Below are positions 1 through 12,650 of a stretch of 64,000 nucleotides of DNA, one piece after another. The notes under the pieces are model-generated. The model was not told where the DNA came from and did not search any database. It worked only from the letters and a program-made list of their open reading frames with translations. Numbering within the stretch: position 1 is the stretch's first letter; each line of letters starts with the position of its first letter. Made by a program: the position numbers and the translations under genes. Origin of the DNA: Pestalotiopsis fici W106-1 (taxonomy: Eukaryota > Ascomycota > Sordariomycetes > Amphisphaeriales > Sporocadaceae); contig NW_006917094.1 of NCBI RefSeq assembly GCF_000516985.1, forward strand, positions 1,116,001 to 1,180,000, read 5' to 3'.

Positions 1-524
1 AGGTACTTGGGTACTTCTTGCGGCTCTGCTGTGGGACCTCTGTGTTAGTAAAGAGACTGAAGCCATCTGGGAGGTGGTTAAGTATCGAGTCTCTCGCGAG
101 GCACAATGCGTACAATGCAAAGTGCTCCAAGCTTGCGACTTCGCCCCCATCATCGATCTATACAATCCCAGTCCTTGTATTCCAGTCTGGAGGATCATTC
201 AACATCTTCAGTGGATCATTGATTCATACGTTGGTCTGATCTCCATACTTAACTCCTTCAGCCCCCACTACTGTATGCAGAATCAAAGAAGACAATTTAT
301 TTCTTGTCCTCCTTCGTTGATCTTTTTGGGGTCTCTGTTTTGTCCGTCCCATACCTGCAACTATCAGTCAATTTTGATCAAGTACAGCCACCACTTTGTT
401 GTCTGTCACTTACACATCTTACCAACTTGGAGTCGCATGGACAACATATGACTTGATCCGAAATTCCATCTTCACCACTATCCTCACATTGGGGGACAAA
501 GTCTAACACCCCAAATCCTTCATC
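1..524. promoter_or_regulatory. Upstream region of the C2H2 regulator
   Basis: No coding sequence is supported here. The last 300 bp are pyrimidine-rich on the + strand (CT and TTC stretches around 300-420), as is common in fungal promoters and 5' leaders just before the start codon at 525. I assign no specific regulator site. Confidence 0.35.
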
Positions 525-2261
525 ATGGAGTATCAGATTCCGTTTCTAGATCCAGCACCGACCTGGTTCGGTAACATGGACCAAGGATATATCGACCCAA
601 TGCTCAAGGACCACGCTGTGCAAGACGATACAGCACCTTGGAGTTACCCTCAAAGGTACAACAATCTACTTGACAGCGAGAGCTCAGCATATGCGAACCA
701 CGGCAACGGAAGGTGGGAAGGAACTGCACCAGTACCGCCAGCCGCTTTCATCCCAGGACGCACCACCCCTTACGATCAGCAGTCCTCTATCTGTAGTAGT
801 GACAGTCTCCCGTTCGGCGACAGCGACCATGGATTGGACAATCCAGCGACGCCTTCAGATGGAATGTTGTCACCACCGGCACCTTACGACCAGTGGTCAC
901 ATCATGGAGGACAGTTTGTCTACCTATCAGACCTAAGTTTCAACAAGTTCGAGATGACCGCCAGTTACCAAGAACATCAACAAACATTTAACGATGAAGA
1001 CATTAAATTCTCTACCCGGGCATCAAGCATGTCAAGCGACTGCAGCACGTGCGGAATGGATCCTCAAAACCAACAGCTATCACCATCATCGTCATCAACA
1101 GGGACGACAAGCCCAGCCGATGTACCGCACCCGATCAAGCAGGAGAAGTTTGCCTCGGAGCACTATCCTTCTCCGCCAGATAATGAGGACTACGCCTCTG
1201 AACACGATAGTGAACAACCAAATGCCGGCGACGACGATGACGAGGACTACAAGCCCAATGCGCGTCGGCCGCACAAGCGCACGACCTCCAACACCAACCG
1301 TGGTGCTGCACAACGCAAGAGAAGCAATGCTTCTCAGCCCAACTCCCCCAGTAAGAGAGTGAAGCGCGAGTCGACCTTGCCTGCGTCTCACAGGCCAATG
1401 AGTAAAGTAGCTGCCGTTACTAGAGGGGCTTTTTCTTGCACGGAATGTCGTGAGGCCTCCTTCAAAGACCAAGCTAGCCTTCAGAGACATATCAAGCAGC
1501 AACACACACGGCCTTTTGTCTGTGTTTTCCAATTTGCCCAGTGCGAATCGACGTTCGCGAGCAAGAATGAATGGAAGAGACATGTAGCTTCTCAGCACCT
1601 CCTCCTCAACTATTGGCTATGCCAGCAGGACGGTTGCGCCAAGCTCTCCAACACATCCGCCTCCGCTACCAAGCCGACTGGAACATCCCGTCACCGAAAC
1701 GCCAACAATACTGGGTCGCAAGGTCCTTGCTCCTATGGTGGACTTCCCAATGGCGCCATCTTCAACCGCAAGGACCTGTATACTCAACACCTTCGCCGAA
1801 TGCATAGCCCACCGACTGTCAAGAAGCAGGCCAAGGCCAAGAAAAGCGTCCCCGAGTGGGAAGACAGAGTCCGTTCATGCCAGACTGAGGCTCACAAGCT
1901 TCGATGCGCACTACCCGAGTACATGAGATGCCCAGTGCAGGGGTGCGATTTCGAGGCTGTCGGCCACACAGCTTGGGACGAGCGCATGGAGCACGTGGCC
2001 AAGCACCTCGAGAAGGCGGCAAACGGTGAAGAAGCTCAAATCATGTTTGGAGGCGACAATGACCCCACACTGATGAACTGGGTCCTCCGGTCAGATGTTG
2101 CCGTCGTCAGAGACGATGGTCCTGGCAGGTGGGCTCTGAACAACCCCCTGAAGCCTGAGCGAGGTGCTGGTAGCAAAGCACCAACTCAGATGACAATCAA
2201 GAATGAGCATGACGACGATTACGATGACGAGGAAGATGCGCCCGGCGAGCTCGACGACTAG
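525..2261 (+). CDS. C2H2 zinc-finger protein, probable transcription factor
   Basis: A single uninterrupted frame of 578 residues with an ATG start. The first 300 residues are low-complexity, rich in Ser, Pro and acidic residues, and look like a disordered activation region; a basic KRP-type stretch (HKRTTSNT, QRKRSN, KRVKRE) near residues 250-285 could be a nuclear localisation signal. From about residue 304 there are C2H2 fingers: a clear Cx2C-x12-Hx4H unit (FSCTEC...LQRHIKQQH), a second spaced as CVFQFAQC...KRHVASQH, a third disrupted unit around WLCQQDGC...HLRRMH, and a last CPVQGC...HVAKH unit near residue 470. The tail is very acidic (EHDDDYDDEEDAPGELDD). The family is nuclear and DNA-binding, but I cannot name the ortholog or its targets. 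The nearest downstream gene is 3.7 kb away, so neighbours give no hint of a regulon. Confidence 0.85.
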   Translation: MEYQIPFLDPAPTWFGNMDQGYIDPMLKDHAVQDDTAPWSYPQRYNNLLDSESSAYANHGNGRWEGTAPVPPAAFIPGRTTPYDQQSSICSSDSLPFGDSDHGLDNPATPSDGMLSPPAPYDQWSHHGGQFVYLSDLSFNKFEMTASYQEHQQTFNDEDIKFSTRASSMSSDCSTCGMDPQNQQLSPSSSSTGTTSPADVPHPIKQEKFASEHYPSPPDNEDYASEHDSEQPNAGDDDDEDYKPNARRPHKRTTSNTNRGAAQRKRSNASQPNSPSKRVKRESTLPASHRPMSKVAAVTRGAFSCTECREASFKDQASLQRHIKQQHTRPFVCVFQFAQCESTFASKNEWKRHVASQHLLLNYWLCQQDGCAKLSNTSASATKPTGTSRHRNANNTGSQGPCSYGGLPNGAIFNRKDLYTQHLRRMHSPPTVKKQAKAKKSVPEWEDRVRSCQTEAHKLRCALPEYMRCPVQGCDFEAVGHTAWDERMEHVAKHLEKAANGEEAQIMFGGDNDPTLMNWVLRSDVAVVRDDGPGRWALNNPLKPERGAGSKAPTQMTIKNEHDDDYDDEEDAPGELDD

Positions 2262-5200
2262 ACAAAGACAGCTTGGCAGCATCATAGCAAGTCTCACCTT
2301 GATCCCAATCTACGCTGACAATGATTCTGGTATCACCACGCGATATAGGATTTAATGTTTCATATTGGAGAATAAGCAGGTTCAAGGCATAGACTTTTTC
2401 GAGGTTTTCTCATTGTGACGATTTGACGACTATATACCCACAAAATCAATTACCCATATCGCATTCATCAGTTACAATAAAGCTTTTCATTCTATTGCTT
2501 CACGACTACTTGATGTGCTGCTTCTCTTTGCATTTCCTCGAGGGACTGACTTGATCATCCTCGAAAGACCACTGACAGAGCTACAATACACAGATTGACC
2601 ATTTGATGACCGAAGAAAAAGAGAGACGAAAGAACCCCCACCCCGGCAAAACGGACAATCATGTCATTTCTGCAATTCCCATGTGTCAAAGTAAATCATT
2701 TGCCGGGAGATCTGCAAAATTACAGAAAGAAGCAAGATTTTCAAGCTGCTGCAAGTAGTCATTGGCGTATCCTTGGTATGCATGGAACTTCCTTGATCTA
2801 CTATGTACACACGAGCAGCAAACCAGGAGATGACAAAAAGTAGATTAACGTCACGCTGAAGAAACCCCCGGCAACGCGGGCACTAATTTGACAGAAATAC
2901 TATGCTTCTTGCTTCTACTTCCCGAACCATAATCATTCGCTCGTCATAATCTGCATGGAGCGAGTGCATGTACAATAGTATGTCTAGTACACTTATCTCC
3001 AACACTGCCTACCTTTACTTGCATGTGTACATACTTGCCAGATCTACCAGCACCGCCCCCCAGACTCTTGTCCCGTCTTCTAATGATGATTGCGCGCCGG
3101 CCCCCCTGGTTCTTTTTTTTTTTTTTTTTTTTTTTTTTCTTGCGCTGCGCCATGCATTCTGCATGTTGGGGGTTAGCTATCCCAATCTTCGATACAGAGG
3201 TACTATCATCGCCAAGGCAGTAAAGAAAGACAAGGCACCGTCAAAATCCATTTGGGTTAGCTGCGCCCAGGGGTCTCTCTGTTTCCTTGTTTTCTATTCG
3301 TTTTCTAAACGATTTATTTTCTTTTTCTCAACTTGACTGATGCTTTCAACCCCGCCGCCGTCTTCTGTCATCAATACCCGCAGCATTCGTTTAATTAGTC
3401 CCGCCGTAAAGAGGGGACAAGAAAGAAAAAAAAAAAAGCAAAAAAAGAAAAAGACATTCAGCCCAAATGGAAAAATGGTCTGACCACCTATTTCCAGTAT
3501 CTACGGGGTTACAACTGACACTTTTCATTGGTCGCTTTTTTCTTTTCTTTTCTGCCGGCCCCCTCCAGCGTAACCCGGCCTGGCAAAAAAGACAATACCA
3601 CCTCCACACCCACGCCGCGCACACACATGGAAACAATGGAGACAGGACAAGAGCAAACAAAGTCGAGCAAATCGAGAGCGCTGATTGACATGGCATACAC
3701 ATGTGAATGCATGAAACCTGAATCCTTCTCATAAACCCCCCCTCCCCTTATGACCGTGGGGGGCATTGGGCCGATACAGAGGTACGGATCGCAAACTCTA
3801 CTCCTGTGGGCACCCGCAAACTCGCATAGCCGCCGATGCAACAACTCCTTCGATCCTTCCACGCTACCTTGGCCCATTCTACTTACATACAAACTAATCA
3901 CCGTGCAATCACCGGCGGATTCTGATACAACCCATCGCAAATCTCTCGTCTGCCAGATCTCAATACTTGCATGCCCGGACGAGACACGCACACAAACAAC
4001 CCCATGCCCAATGGATGCCCGGGCTCGACCCGGGTACCCGGGTTTAACCTGGGCCTGGGCGCCGGGAGCTGAAGCAAGCGCGCCTGATGGAACATGGGAA
4101 ATAGAGGCAATAATGGCCCCCCTTCTTCTTTCCAAGTCCCATGCAGCTCTCGATCTGGCCCCCTTATACAGTACAGGGACAAGTGTGGAGAGCAAAGGGC
4201 TGAAAGTTGACACACCCCCTGCCTTCCATTAGTCCATTATCTCGAGCACATTTTCCCCTTGCGAGAACATCTTGTTTCTCTCTTGTACAGATGGGCTGGT
4301 CCCTGCTCGGCCTTGGTTCGACGAACGAATCTCCATTCAACGCGCCACCCCTTGAGGGGAGGAGGGGGGCCAGTTTTGCCAACGCAGAAATCAGACGAGG
4401 ATATCAAACAATGGCGGAGGTTGCAGAGACCATCAAACCCTCTCACCGGTTGAGACCAGCATCAGGGTTGTGTCCAATAGCCCTTTCCACCCCTCTCGTG
4501 ATGGATACAGATTCCAGATCCAGATTCAGATGCATTCGCTCGGTGCTAGGTGATTGAGAAGTACCTGTGTTTCCATTTTCGTCGACAGCCGCAGGAGGCG
4601 ACGTGCTGATCAAGTCGACCAGAACAAGACACACACCGATCAACAGCACCACCATGCTGCAGCAGCAGATCGATCTACCATGTCCACGGACAATCAGGAT
4701 TCAGATAAGATGGTCGATCGAGGGTCGGATTGACCCTGCATCCAGGCCCGGGACGGCGCTTCCCGACTCGGTAAGTCTAACTTGTTGTGATTGAATAGAC
4801 CAAATGTCAAGGGCGGGCATCTTGGCCGCGGCAAGAGGGCTCAGCTGGAGGATGCCATGCAAGGAGCAAATCGACACTGTAGTGTTGCTGGAAGATTGAG
4901 AATGGCCAGCCTGGGGTTCTTTCATAGGATCGTTCCTGGCCCAAAAGCTTCACGAGCAAAGTAACTCTCCGCAAGTTCCGTTACAGCTTTTCTTGCTAAT
5001 TACGCCTTCGAGCCAAGGTGATCGTCGTCCCCCCGTTCCCCAAGGTGAGTCGAACATAGGTTCAGCATCCGGGTTCGCGCTTAGACATGAGGAGCTGGCC
5101 GACTGACTGACACAACACCAAAAATACGAAGCAATTACAGTCGTCTGAAATGTATTGAAGTAAAACCTATTCTTCACTTGATTGATGAGCTGATGGCAAT

Positions 5201-5968
5201 GATTCATTATGATGGCGTTTCCTGAATGAGGTATGCTGAATCAAGCATCTGTATCGTCCTGATCGGTGAACAAGTCGCATGTTGCTAGACATAACTTTTC
5301 AAGAAGCAGAGATGCGGTCTCTATTATGGAACGAACTGATTTCACTCAATGCAGTTGCCAAGTGCCTTTGATGGGTGATCAGTCTGTTCCGATTTGCGGT
5401 TACTAGGCGTGTCAGGGACAGTATATTTCAAAGGCAAAGGGGGCAGTCTATTGGCACGAGCCCGCCCTCAACAATTTGTTCCTCCAACCGCCAACTATAC
5501 TATTACATACAAACAAACCGACCAGAGTATGTGGACGGATGCGCACCAATCAAATGGCCAGATTTGTGGTAATAGACACATGTCACTGAAATTGGAACGG
5601 TTGTGCACTACGCAATGTGCAATGTATTTGCAAATGCATTATAAAAGAATGCGACAGTTGCGAGAATAGTGAATGGAGGAATTTGCGCCCAGAGAAATTC
5701 CGATGGCGAGCAAACGTTGATTGGCTCGCCTAGTAGCAACCCACTGGAGCAGAGCAATATACAAAGCTCGGCAGTGGCAAAGAATCGTGAAATGGCAGAA
5801 AGCGAATCCATTGATCGCGGCTTCAATGGAGCGAAAATGCTAATATACTATCATGACGTACAAGATGCAACTTGAGTATTTATATTCGCATAACCTTGGC
5901 ACCTCTCTCAAGATGAGCCTTGTGTCAAGGCCCCTCAGTACTAGATTCTTGCGATCAAGTCCATCAAA
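2262..5968. other. 3.7-kb gene-free region with homopolymer tracts
   Basis: Only short, overlapping, uncharacteristic frames are present and none has a family signature. Visible structure: an uninterrupted run of 26 T at 3113-3138, A-rich tracts near 3430-3455, and a perfect 16-bp palindrome of alternating CCC and GGG at 4028-4043 inside a run of CCCGGG motifs (4018-4045). The distal end should hold the promoter of the glycosidase at 5969. An unannotated non-coding transcript or a long 5' leader cannot be excluded. Confidence 0.4.
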
Positions 5969-7117
5969 ATGAAGCACTCACTCTTCACGGTTGCCGCATT
6001 TTTCCTCAGCTGCGCCCATGTGTTTGCAGTACCCCAAGTCCCCGGGCCTCTACAGGATATCCTTCTCCAGAAAAAGGCAGACTCTAGCAAAGTCGGCTAT
6101 CTAGCAGTCTATTGGAAGACGGCTGACGAGAGTGTCTACTTTGCCCTCAGCACTAATGACGACCCGCTGGGCTTTACCGAGCTAAATGGCGGAAATCACA
6201 TTGTGTCGCCGACGCTCGGTACCGGCGCCGTACGGGATCTCTCCATTATTGCTGGAGATGGGATATGGTACATTCTGGGCACTGATTTGAATATCGGCGA
6301 GGTTGGTTTGCCATCCCCCACCACCATGGGCCAACAACGACGATTGCAATTATGCTCACAACTTCATAGACCAACTGGTCCGCTGCTGTGGCCAATGGAT
6401 CGCGCGCCATTGTGGTTTGGCAGAGCACGGATTTGGTCAATTGGACAGATGAAAGACTGGTCACTGCCGAAGGTCCTACTGCTGGCTGCGTGTGGGCACC
6501 CGATGCAGTCTGGCTGCCTCAGTATAGTATGGCAAAAACAAAACAAACAAAGTTTCTCGACTGTCTGTTCTCTTACTGACTAGGCCGCAGATGAGTTCTT
6601 TGTCCACTGGGCATCACCCTTGTATGATGAGGACGATACGTCGCACACGGGGACCGCGACACCTCTCTTGATTCGCGGCGGCATCACCACCGACTTTACT
6701 ACGATTGAGGACCCTGGAACCTATATTGATTACAGTCCATCAGACACGCTGGACCTCAGCTTCCTGCAAATCAACGAGACGGCCTTTGTCCGCATCCACG
6801 CGGGCGGCGGCATCGACGGCATCATTGCCGAGGTCGGCTACGGGGGCATCTGGGGCGACTGGGAGCGGCCCGCGGGCGTCATTGCGGCGGATTACGAGGG
6901 GCCGTATCCCTTTTGGGACAACGAGGTGGACGGCAAGGCCTGGCTGCTGAGCGACCTCGTCGGCGGCGGCGCGGGGCTGCGGGCCTGGGAGTCTGCCGAC
7001 CCGACGTCGGGCGTGTTCGATTCCACGGCGTCGGCCCTCACTTACATGAGGCACGGTTCCGTGTTGGCAGTGACGCAGGAGCAGTACGATGCCCTAACGA
7101 GCGCCTTTGGCGCTTGA
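5969..7117 (+). CDS. Secreted GH43-like glycoside hydrolase (arabinosidase/xylosidase-like beta-propeller)
   Basis: Three exons, 5969-6301, 6370-6526 and 6591-7117, join in frame to 338 residues. Introns are gttggt...tag (68 bp) and gtatgg...cag (64 bp). The N-terminus is a signal peptide (MKHSLFTVAAFFLSCAHVFA), so the enzyme is probably secreted. The body has features of GH43-like five-bladed propellers: YLAVYWKTADESVYFALS, AVRDLSII, IVVWQSTDLVNWTDERLV, a WAPD motif near residue 155, FFVHWAS, and YEGPYPFW, whose Glu-Gly-Pro is the usual place of the catalytic acid. Such enzymes release arabinose or xylose from plant hemicellulose and pectin. Substrate cannot be read from sequence. The third exon is markedly GC-rich compared with its surroundings. 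Exon 1 to 2 is supported by continuity DLNIGE/TNWSAAVANGSRAI. Confidence 0.8.
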
Positions 7118-7708
7118 GCATATACTTGTGCAAAACTCTGTGTATATGATGCGACATGCAATGCAATCGCAGCTGGCTAGGCACAATCATGAGCGCAAGG
7201 GAAACGACCAAGGGCTTGTTGTGAAGTGGATTATTCATATGATTTGAATCATGTTGCGGCTAGTCACTACATACGCGCGATAAAGATCCTGGGAGTTGCC
7301 CTTGTATAAATGAAAATTTCAAAAGTAGAAAACTCTCAGAAACTCGCGCCGGAAAATTATGTTCAAGGACTGCCAAAAGTCTATCTACCTACAAAGCTTA
7401 TCATGTGTATAGTGCGCTATCCTAATCATGTCACCACTATCGTCACTATAATAGCTCGGATCGCATATCTAGATCACTTGTGGATACCCCCACAAAGATA
7501 CCATGGGAGTCCCCAAAGCGGGGGAATCGGATCAGGTACGGACGATGTCCGCGGCTTCCCTTTGAGACTCTCGTGATTGATCTCATTGATAGAATATTCT
7601 TCTTTTCTCTCTACGAGACACGGCAAATCCACCTTGCGCCAGTACACGGTTGTTGGCTGTTAAGAGTCGCGCTGTTCTATCATCTGCGTCACGCTAAAGG
7701 ACGACACC
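7118..7708. promoter_or_regulatory. Intergenic region before the FAD oxidoreductase
   Basis: About 590 bp with no convincing gene. It holds the terminator side of the glycosidase gene and the promoter of the oxidoreductase; I see no strong individual motif. Confidence 0.3.
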
Positions 7709-9260
7709 ATGGCCGCATCAGACAAAGGTACCAACAGTAACTAGATTGCCGGTCCTTCTTGGCTAACTCAACATGTCGCAGTTCACGTAATAGAGAAGCT
7801 CATCACAGATGACCCTGGAATTCCTCGCCAAAATCCCACTGCATCTTATTGGCAACACATTCCTCATCCCCTCGCAGAGACGCAGTCCCCAGATATGCCG
7901 GCGGAGGCGGATATCGCCGTCATCGGCTCCGGCATTACTGGCGCGAGTGTGACCAAGACATTGCTCGACGCCGACCCGTCTCTCCGGGTCGTCGTCTTTG
8001 AGGCGCGCACGCTCTGCTCCGGCGCCACGGGCCGCAATGGAGGCCAGCTGGCGACCAATGCGGGCGAGGCCTACGCCGAAAGAAAGGCCAAGTTTGGCAG
8101 CGAACAGGCGGGCAAGATTGCCAACTTTACGTTCCGCACGTGTGATCGGGTGCGCCAGGTGGTCCAGGAATATGCCGCCGAGGAGAGCGAGTATCGCGAC
8201 GTGGTCAAGGTGCGGGCATATCTCGATGACGAGTCGTTTGCGGCCTTGAAGGATAGCGTCGAGCAGATGGAAAGAGATCACCCTAGTCTACGGGGCATCT
8301 ATGAAGTGATTGACGCCGACGCTGTGGAAAAGGTAAGTGCCAAGTTTGTGCTGTCCTTGGATCCCGGCTTTCTATTCACACATTCTCTTGTAGCAACACG
8401 GAGTGCATGGTGCCAAGGGCGGTGTTACGCTCACGGCTGGAGTATTATGGCCCTATCGAGTAGTTACGAGTGTCTTTGCTGGCTTGCTCTCAAAATACTC
8501 CCGCCAGCTGTCCATTGAGACCAAGACGCCCGTCACATCAGTCACGCACGACGGCGACGCCTATTTACTGCACACCCCGCGAGGCACCACGCGCGCAAAA
8601 AAGGTCATTCATTGCACCAACGGCCATGTAGGCCATCTCGTGCCCAACATCCGCGGCGTCATTTATCCCCTGCGAGGGACCATGACGGTGCAAGACCTCG
8701 GCCCCAACGTGCCCAACCGAGGACGGGAAAAGTCCTTTGCCTTTCACTACGTGCCGCAGTACGACAAGGAGAGCGAGACGCTGGCCGACGGGCTCTGGTA
8801 TCTCACCCAAAACGCCAAGACGGGGTACTTTTTCTTTGGCGGCGACAAGGGGACCATGGAGCAGACGCTAAACGCCGACGACTCGGTCCTCACCGACGTC
8901 TCTCGGGATCACTTGCAGGACGTCTTGCCCAGGTTCTTTGGGTACCAAGACACCAAGCTGGACTCGATGAAGAGCGCGTGGAGCGGCATCATGGGCTTCA
9001 CCCATGACGAGATTCCGCTGGTCGGCAAGCTGCCCATGTCGGCCACCGGGCGGGCAGGGGACGGAGAGTTTATCGCTGCTGGTTTCAACGGTTATGGAAT
9101 GCCATATGCCTGGCTGGCCGGCGAACAATTGGCCAAGCTTGTCGTTGGCAAAGGCTTTGCTGAGTGGTTCCCCGAATGCTTCCAGCTATCAGAGAGTCGC
9201 TTGTCTCCAAGTGCTGTTGCGGAGGTCGCAAGCTACTACGCCTCTCTCCAGTCAAAGTAG
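7709..9260 (+). CDS. FAD-dependent oxidoreductase, DAO family
   Basis: Exons 7709-7727, 7782-8332 and 8394-9260 give 478 residues. The first exon encodes only MAASDK plus one base; its use is supported by the gtacca donor, the gtcgcag acceptor and continuous reading into HVIEKLITDDPGIPRQNP, a leader usual for this fungal group. The dinucleotide-binding Rossmann motif is DIAVIGSGITGASVTKTLL followed by an acidic strand end (VVVFEARTLCSGATGRNGGQL), diagnostic of the PF01266 FAD-dependent amine/amino-acid oxidase family (gamma-glutamylputrescine oxidase and sarcosine-oxidase relatives). The C-terminal part has the second FAD contact (GEFIAAGFNGYGMPYAWLAGEQLA). The expected reaction is oxidation of a C-N bond with release of hydrogen peroxide; the substrate is unknown. 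It converges on the DUF6536 gene with only 173 bp between stop codons. Confidence 0.87.
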
Positions 9261-9433
9261 ACTTCTCTTATGCTGTCAAAGCATCATGTCAGGCTATTTT
9301 TCACTTTTAATTTGGCAGCTGGGCTTTCTGATGACTAGGAGATCATGAATTCTGGAAGTGGCCGATCAGCAGCGCGATGGATGAAGACAGATGTTGGCCA
9401 CAAGCTTCTAGCGATGAGCCAATGCCCTTCTTA

Positions 9434-12201
9434 TCACGCATACCATTGACCATCTTCTGGCTCTTGTACTTCGTCCCCTTCCAAGCCAAAGCTCAAGTGT
9501 CGAACTGGTTCTGGTAACTCTTCGTAATGCGCGTACCACTCTACTGGCATGGTGACCTCGCCCCATTTGATCCGGCCCTGTGAAATCAATAAACGCTGTT
9601 GGTCTTCCAATGATTTTGCCATCCAATGATTCGTTTCCTGTGCTGGCAGTCTGGCGTGCCCCTCTAGATGCATACGCTGCGATTCGGCATCTGCAGTGCA
9701 ATCTGCACTGTCCATCATGACCATTTCATATCCAGGCTCCATGTCAGCAGTCCCGCATGTGGTGGGAATCAAACTCTGCCGGGCGCTCTCGATGTTCTCC
9801 ATGGATCCATTCAAGACCTCCCATGGCCCGTTCTCATAAGAGAGGCCTTGCTTCGTCTTGGACTTTGTGGATACATGGCAGGCTGCGGAAATGGCAAGAG
9901 ACTCGCTCCCCACCACAGTCGTGTTTCCCGGCAAGCGAGATAGAGCCACGACAATTGGAACCAGGATAGAAGCAATAAAGATCACAAGACAGACGAGGAG
10001 AGTCGTAGAAGAATACCCGAACGCGATGGACCTCTCCGGGCCGACGGAGTCATCATGAATAGAAATTGACTTTATTGGATTGAAATAGTCTTTGATTGCT
10101 GTCAGCAGATGATTTCGCCCCTTGGGAGAAGCATTTACAAACCTCCTTGAACAATTACGATGTAGAATGTGTTCGAAAGCATCCAATGCAGTATCATACT
10201 CCCAATGATCAAAGCAATGCTGTACCTGTAGGGCAACTGTAGACGATACGTTGCATACTGGTGGCCTCTTCATATTCTACCGTCAGCAAAAGTTCCCCCG
10301 TGTGCATCATAGTTTTGGTACGGCAAAACTTACCTTGGGTCGGAAACTCGAAGTCCCTTGTAGCTTCGGCTCAATGCTGCCCATTCTCTCCCCATCTGCA
10401 TCTTGGTGAAGAGATTGTTGTAGAGCACGTAGCAAAATGATAGCATTAGTTGGGGGCTGTTCACTGCCAAGACCCCGGACAAGAAACTTTTTGCAACGGA
10501 CGTGGACAGTAGCGGGTTCGAGTCACTTGGTGTAATCGTTCCTTGCCTGGACAGCAAAGAAATTGTTAGCAAGAACAAGAAGATGTGGATCTGGTAATGT
10601 ACTCACAGGCCCAGATGCTTATTCGTCATAACGATCAGAAAAGCAACAGCAGTTGAGGCACAGATGAAGAAGACGGCATAAGTCACCAGCCAATGCATAC
10701 TAGAAAGCGTGGACCCCACGCGCCTGGATGTCCTCTGCCATTTCTCGTGGGATTCCTGTATTTCCCATTGCGCAGCGTCGCGCCTCTGCATTGTGCAGTA
10801 CCCAGCCGTGTAGGGATCAGGCCGGGCGATAAAGGCTGCCACAGCATCTCCCAGCGTAACGAGGCTCTCTGAAGTGTCAAGATACTTGATGACAATAAGG
10901 CACTGCAACAGTTTGACTAGAATGCAGAAGGTTACTGCAAATAACAATGTAATGCTGAGTCCAAGCTGGCATTCAGTCTCAAAGGCTTCCTGTAGGCAGT
11001 ATCTCACAGGCAGAGGATCCAGATGCAATCCTCTATAGATTGATGTGTTCTGAAACGTTAGCCGTGGCAGAAATGTGATGTTATAAGAATCTCCCGTGTC
11101 TTCGGGCGCAAAGCTCAGTGAGTTGTTGCATGCATTATGGCATGCAAGTGTGCCACCCGCAAGGTCGGCACCCATCAAGCAACGAGTGCTAAACCACAGA
11201 TTGTTGGTTTGATTGGGCGGGACTATGGAATTCCAGGATTCGACCTCATTGAATGACATGTCAAAGATGGCGCCAGTTTCCCATCCTTCGGCCTTGTCAA
11301 TGACAACGACAAGGTCTCTGTTGGTTCTTATGCCGGAACAGCCGTTGACAGAATAAGTGTCTCTGCACTCTGCTGCCGAAACCTTGTTCCAGCCTGCAGC
11401 ATGGGCAGCCGCCAACGATATGTTGGCGGATATTGCTGACTTTGGATCGCGATAATCGTCCATGGAGACTTGCGGGTAGTCCCAAACGAGCCAATCAATC
11501 TTGGCATCAAGATCTCCAGATGGCATTGTCAAGGATGCTCCTGGACCAAAATACTGGCCCCCATGGATAAATGCCTCGTTGGCAATGGTCAAGTGATAGA
11601 AAGCGCCCCGATTGTCAGTTTGAAATATGGCACTATTGAACAATAAATGAATCGGTAAAGAGCTGAGAAAGAATATTATCCAGGAAGCAGTCTTGAAGCG
11701 TGACACCCGGAATGCATTTCGTGACGACAGAACACCAATGTCCAGCCACGAGCCTAGGCCATGTGCCTTGACGACCTCTTCTCTCGACGGGGCGTTCAAT
11801 ATTTGCATGAAGAAATTTGAAGACGCCAAGAGCGCCGTCGAGAATATGTTGATACCCAAGTGTAGCACCACGTTTAGTCGACTGGCGCTTCCCGTGTCGC
11901 AGCCACCGGAAAAGAACATGAGAGTCTTGTCGATGCCTCCAGCTTTGGTCCATGCCGCGAGGAGAAGTGGCACAAAGATGACTGCGGCTATACTGGTGAT
12001 TGTCGTGTTGATTGCTGTCGCTTGCCGCCAATTGAGGTCGCCAAGCCGCGGAGGGAAACCTTTCCATATTGGCATTTTGTATTCCTTCTCTCCATGTAAT
12101 AGTTTGGAAATTCGCCGAAACTCTAGGAGTATTTGCCGAGCTTCCAAAGAGTGGAAAGTATGGCTTATTCGTAACAGACAGCTCTGGATGCCTGCCAGCA
12201 T
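9434..12201 (-). CDS. DUF6536 family multi-pass membrane protein
   Basis: Reading right to left, exons 12201-10607, 10546-10334, 10267-10143 and 10098-9434 join in frame to 865 residues. The third exon was chosen by frame: it restores QLPYRYSIALIIGSMILHW, a typical stretch of this family, while the longer alternative frame through the same bases reads as non-membrane sequence. The DUF6536 signature is visible near the N-terminus: a hydrophobic helix, then HLGINIFSTALLASSNFFMQ, NAPSREEVVKAHGLGSWLDI, and RFKTASWIIFFLSSLPIHLL. A large extracytoplasmic loop with several Asn-X-Ser/Thr sites lies between helices 3 and 4. The family is fungal and uncharacterised; repeated transmembrane helices place it in a membrane. 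The last intron is short (44 bp). The first Met could also lie at about 12075 (MPIWKGFPPRLG). Confidence 0.78.
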
Positions 12202-12650
12202 TCGTCTTTTTACTTTCTGTACGAGCTTGGCGAGCTTGGTCGTCTAAAATAAGCAACTGCCGATCATGAACGGTGAATTTTTATATGTCGCCCCCAAAAC
12301 ACTAGAATCCAATCACATCGATCCTTGTAGCTCTATTCTTATATATTGTGCATAAGAAACCTGCCATTCTGTCTTACATACCCATGTTCTTGTCATAAAG
12401 TCGTGACTCGGTTGGTCGGCGCCATGATTCTAGCAAAGATAGATTGACCATTGGTGAGAGCGACCAGTCGCTTCCTCATGGGGTATAATTGACCCTCTTC
12501 CTGCCGTTTACACATGATAGTCACTGTTACTATGCAGTCGACAAAAAGAAAGAAAGAAAAAAAAAACACACACACAAAAAGGGTTGCGTTGTGCCTACTA
12601 GGTGATTCTGCTGACTGCAGCAGCATGTTCCAAGGCGACGACGCTGCTTG

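Noticed and set aside
3188..3784. Identical 14-mer CGATACAGAGGTAC at about 3189 and 3772, resembling the MITE end CAGAGGTCGC
   Set aside because: Only the first six bases CAGAGG match the element end, and there is no second inverted end or shared interior.
10505..10530. GGTTCGAGTC resembling the B box of a tRNA gene
   Set aside because: It lies inside a coding exon of the DUF6536 gene and no A box or cloverleaf surrounds it.
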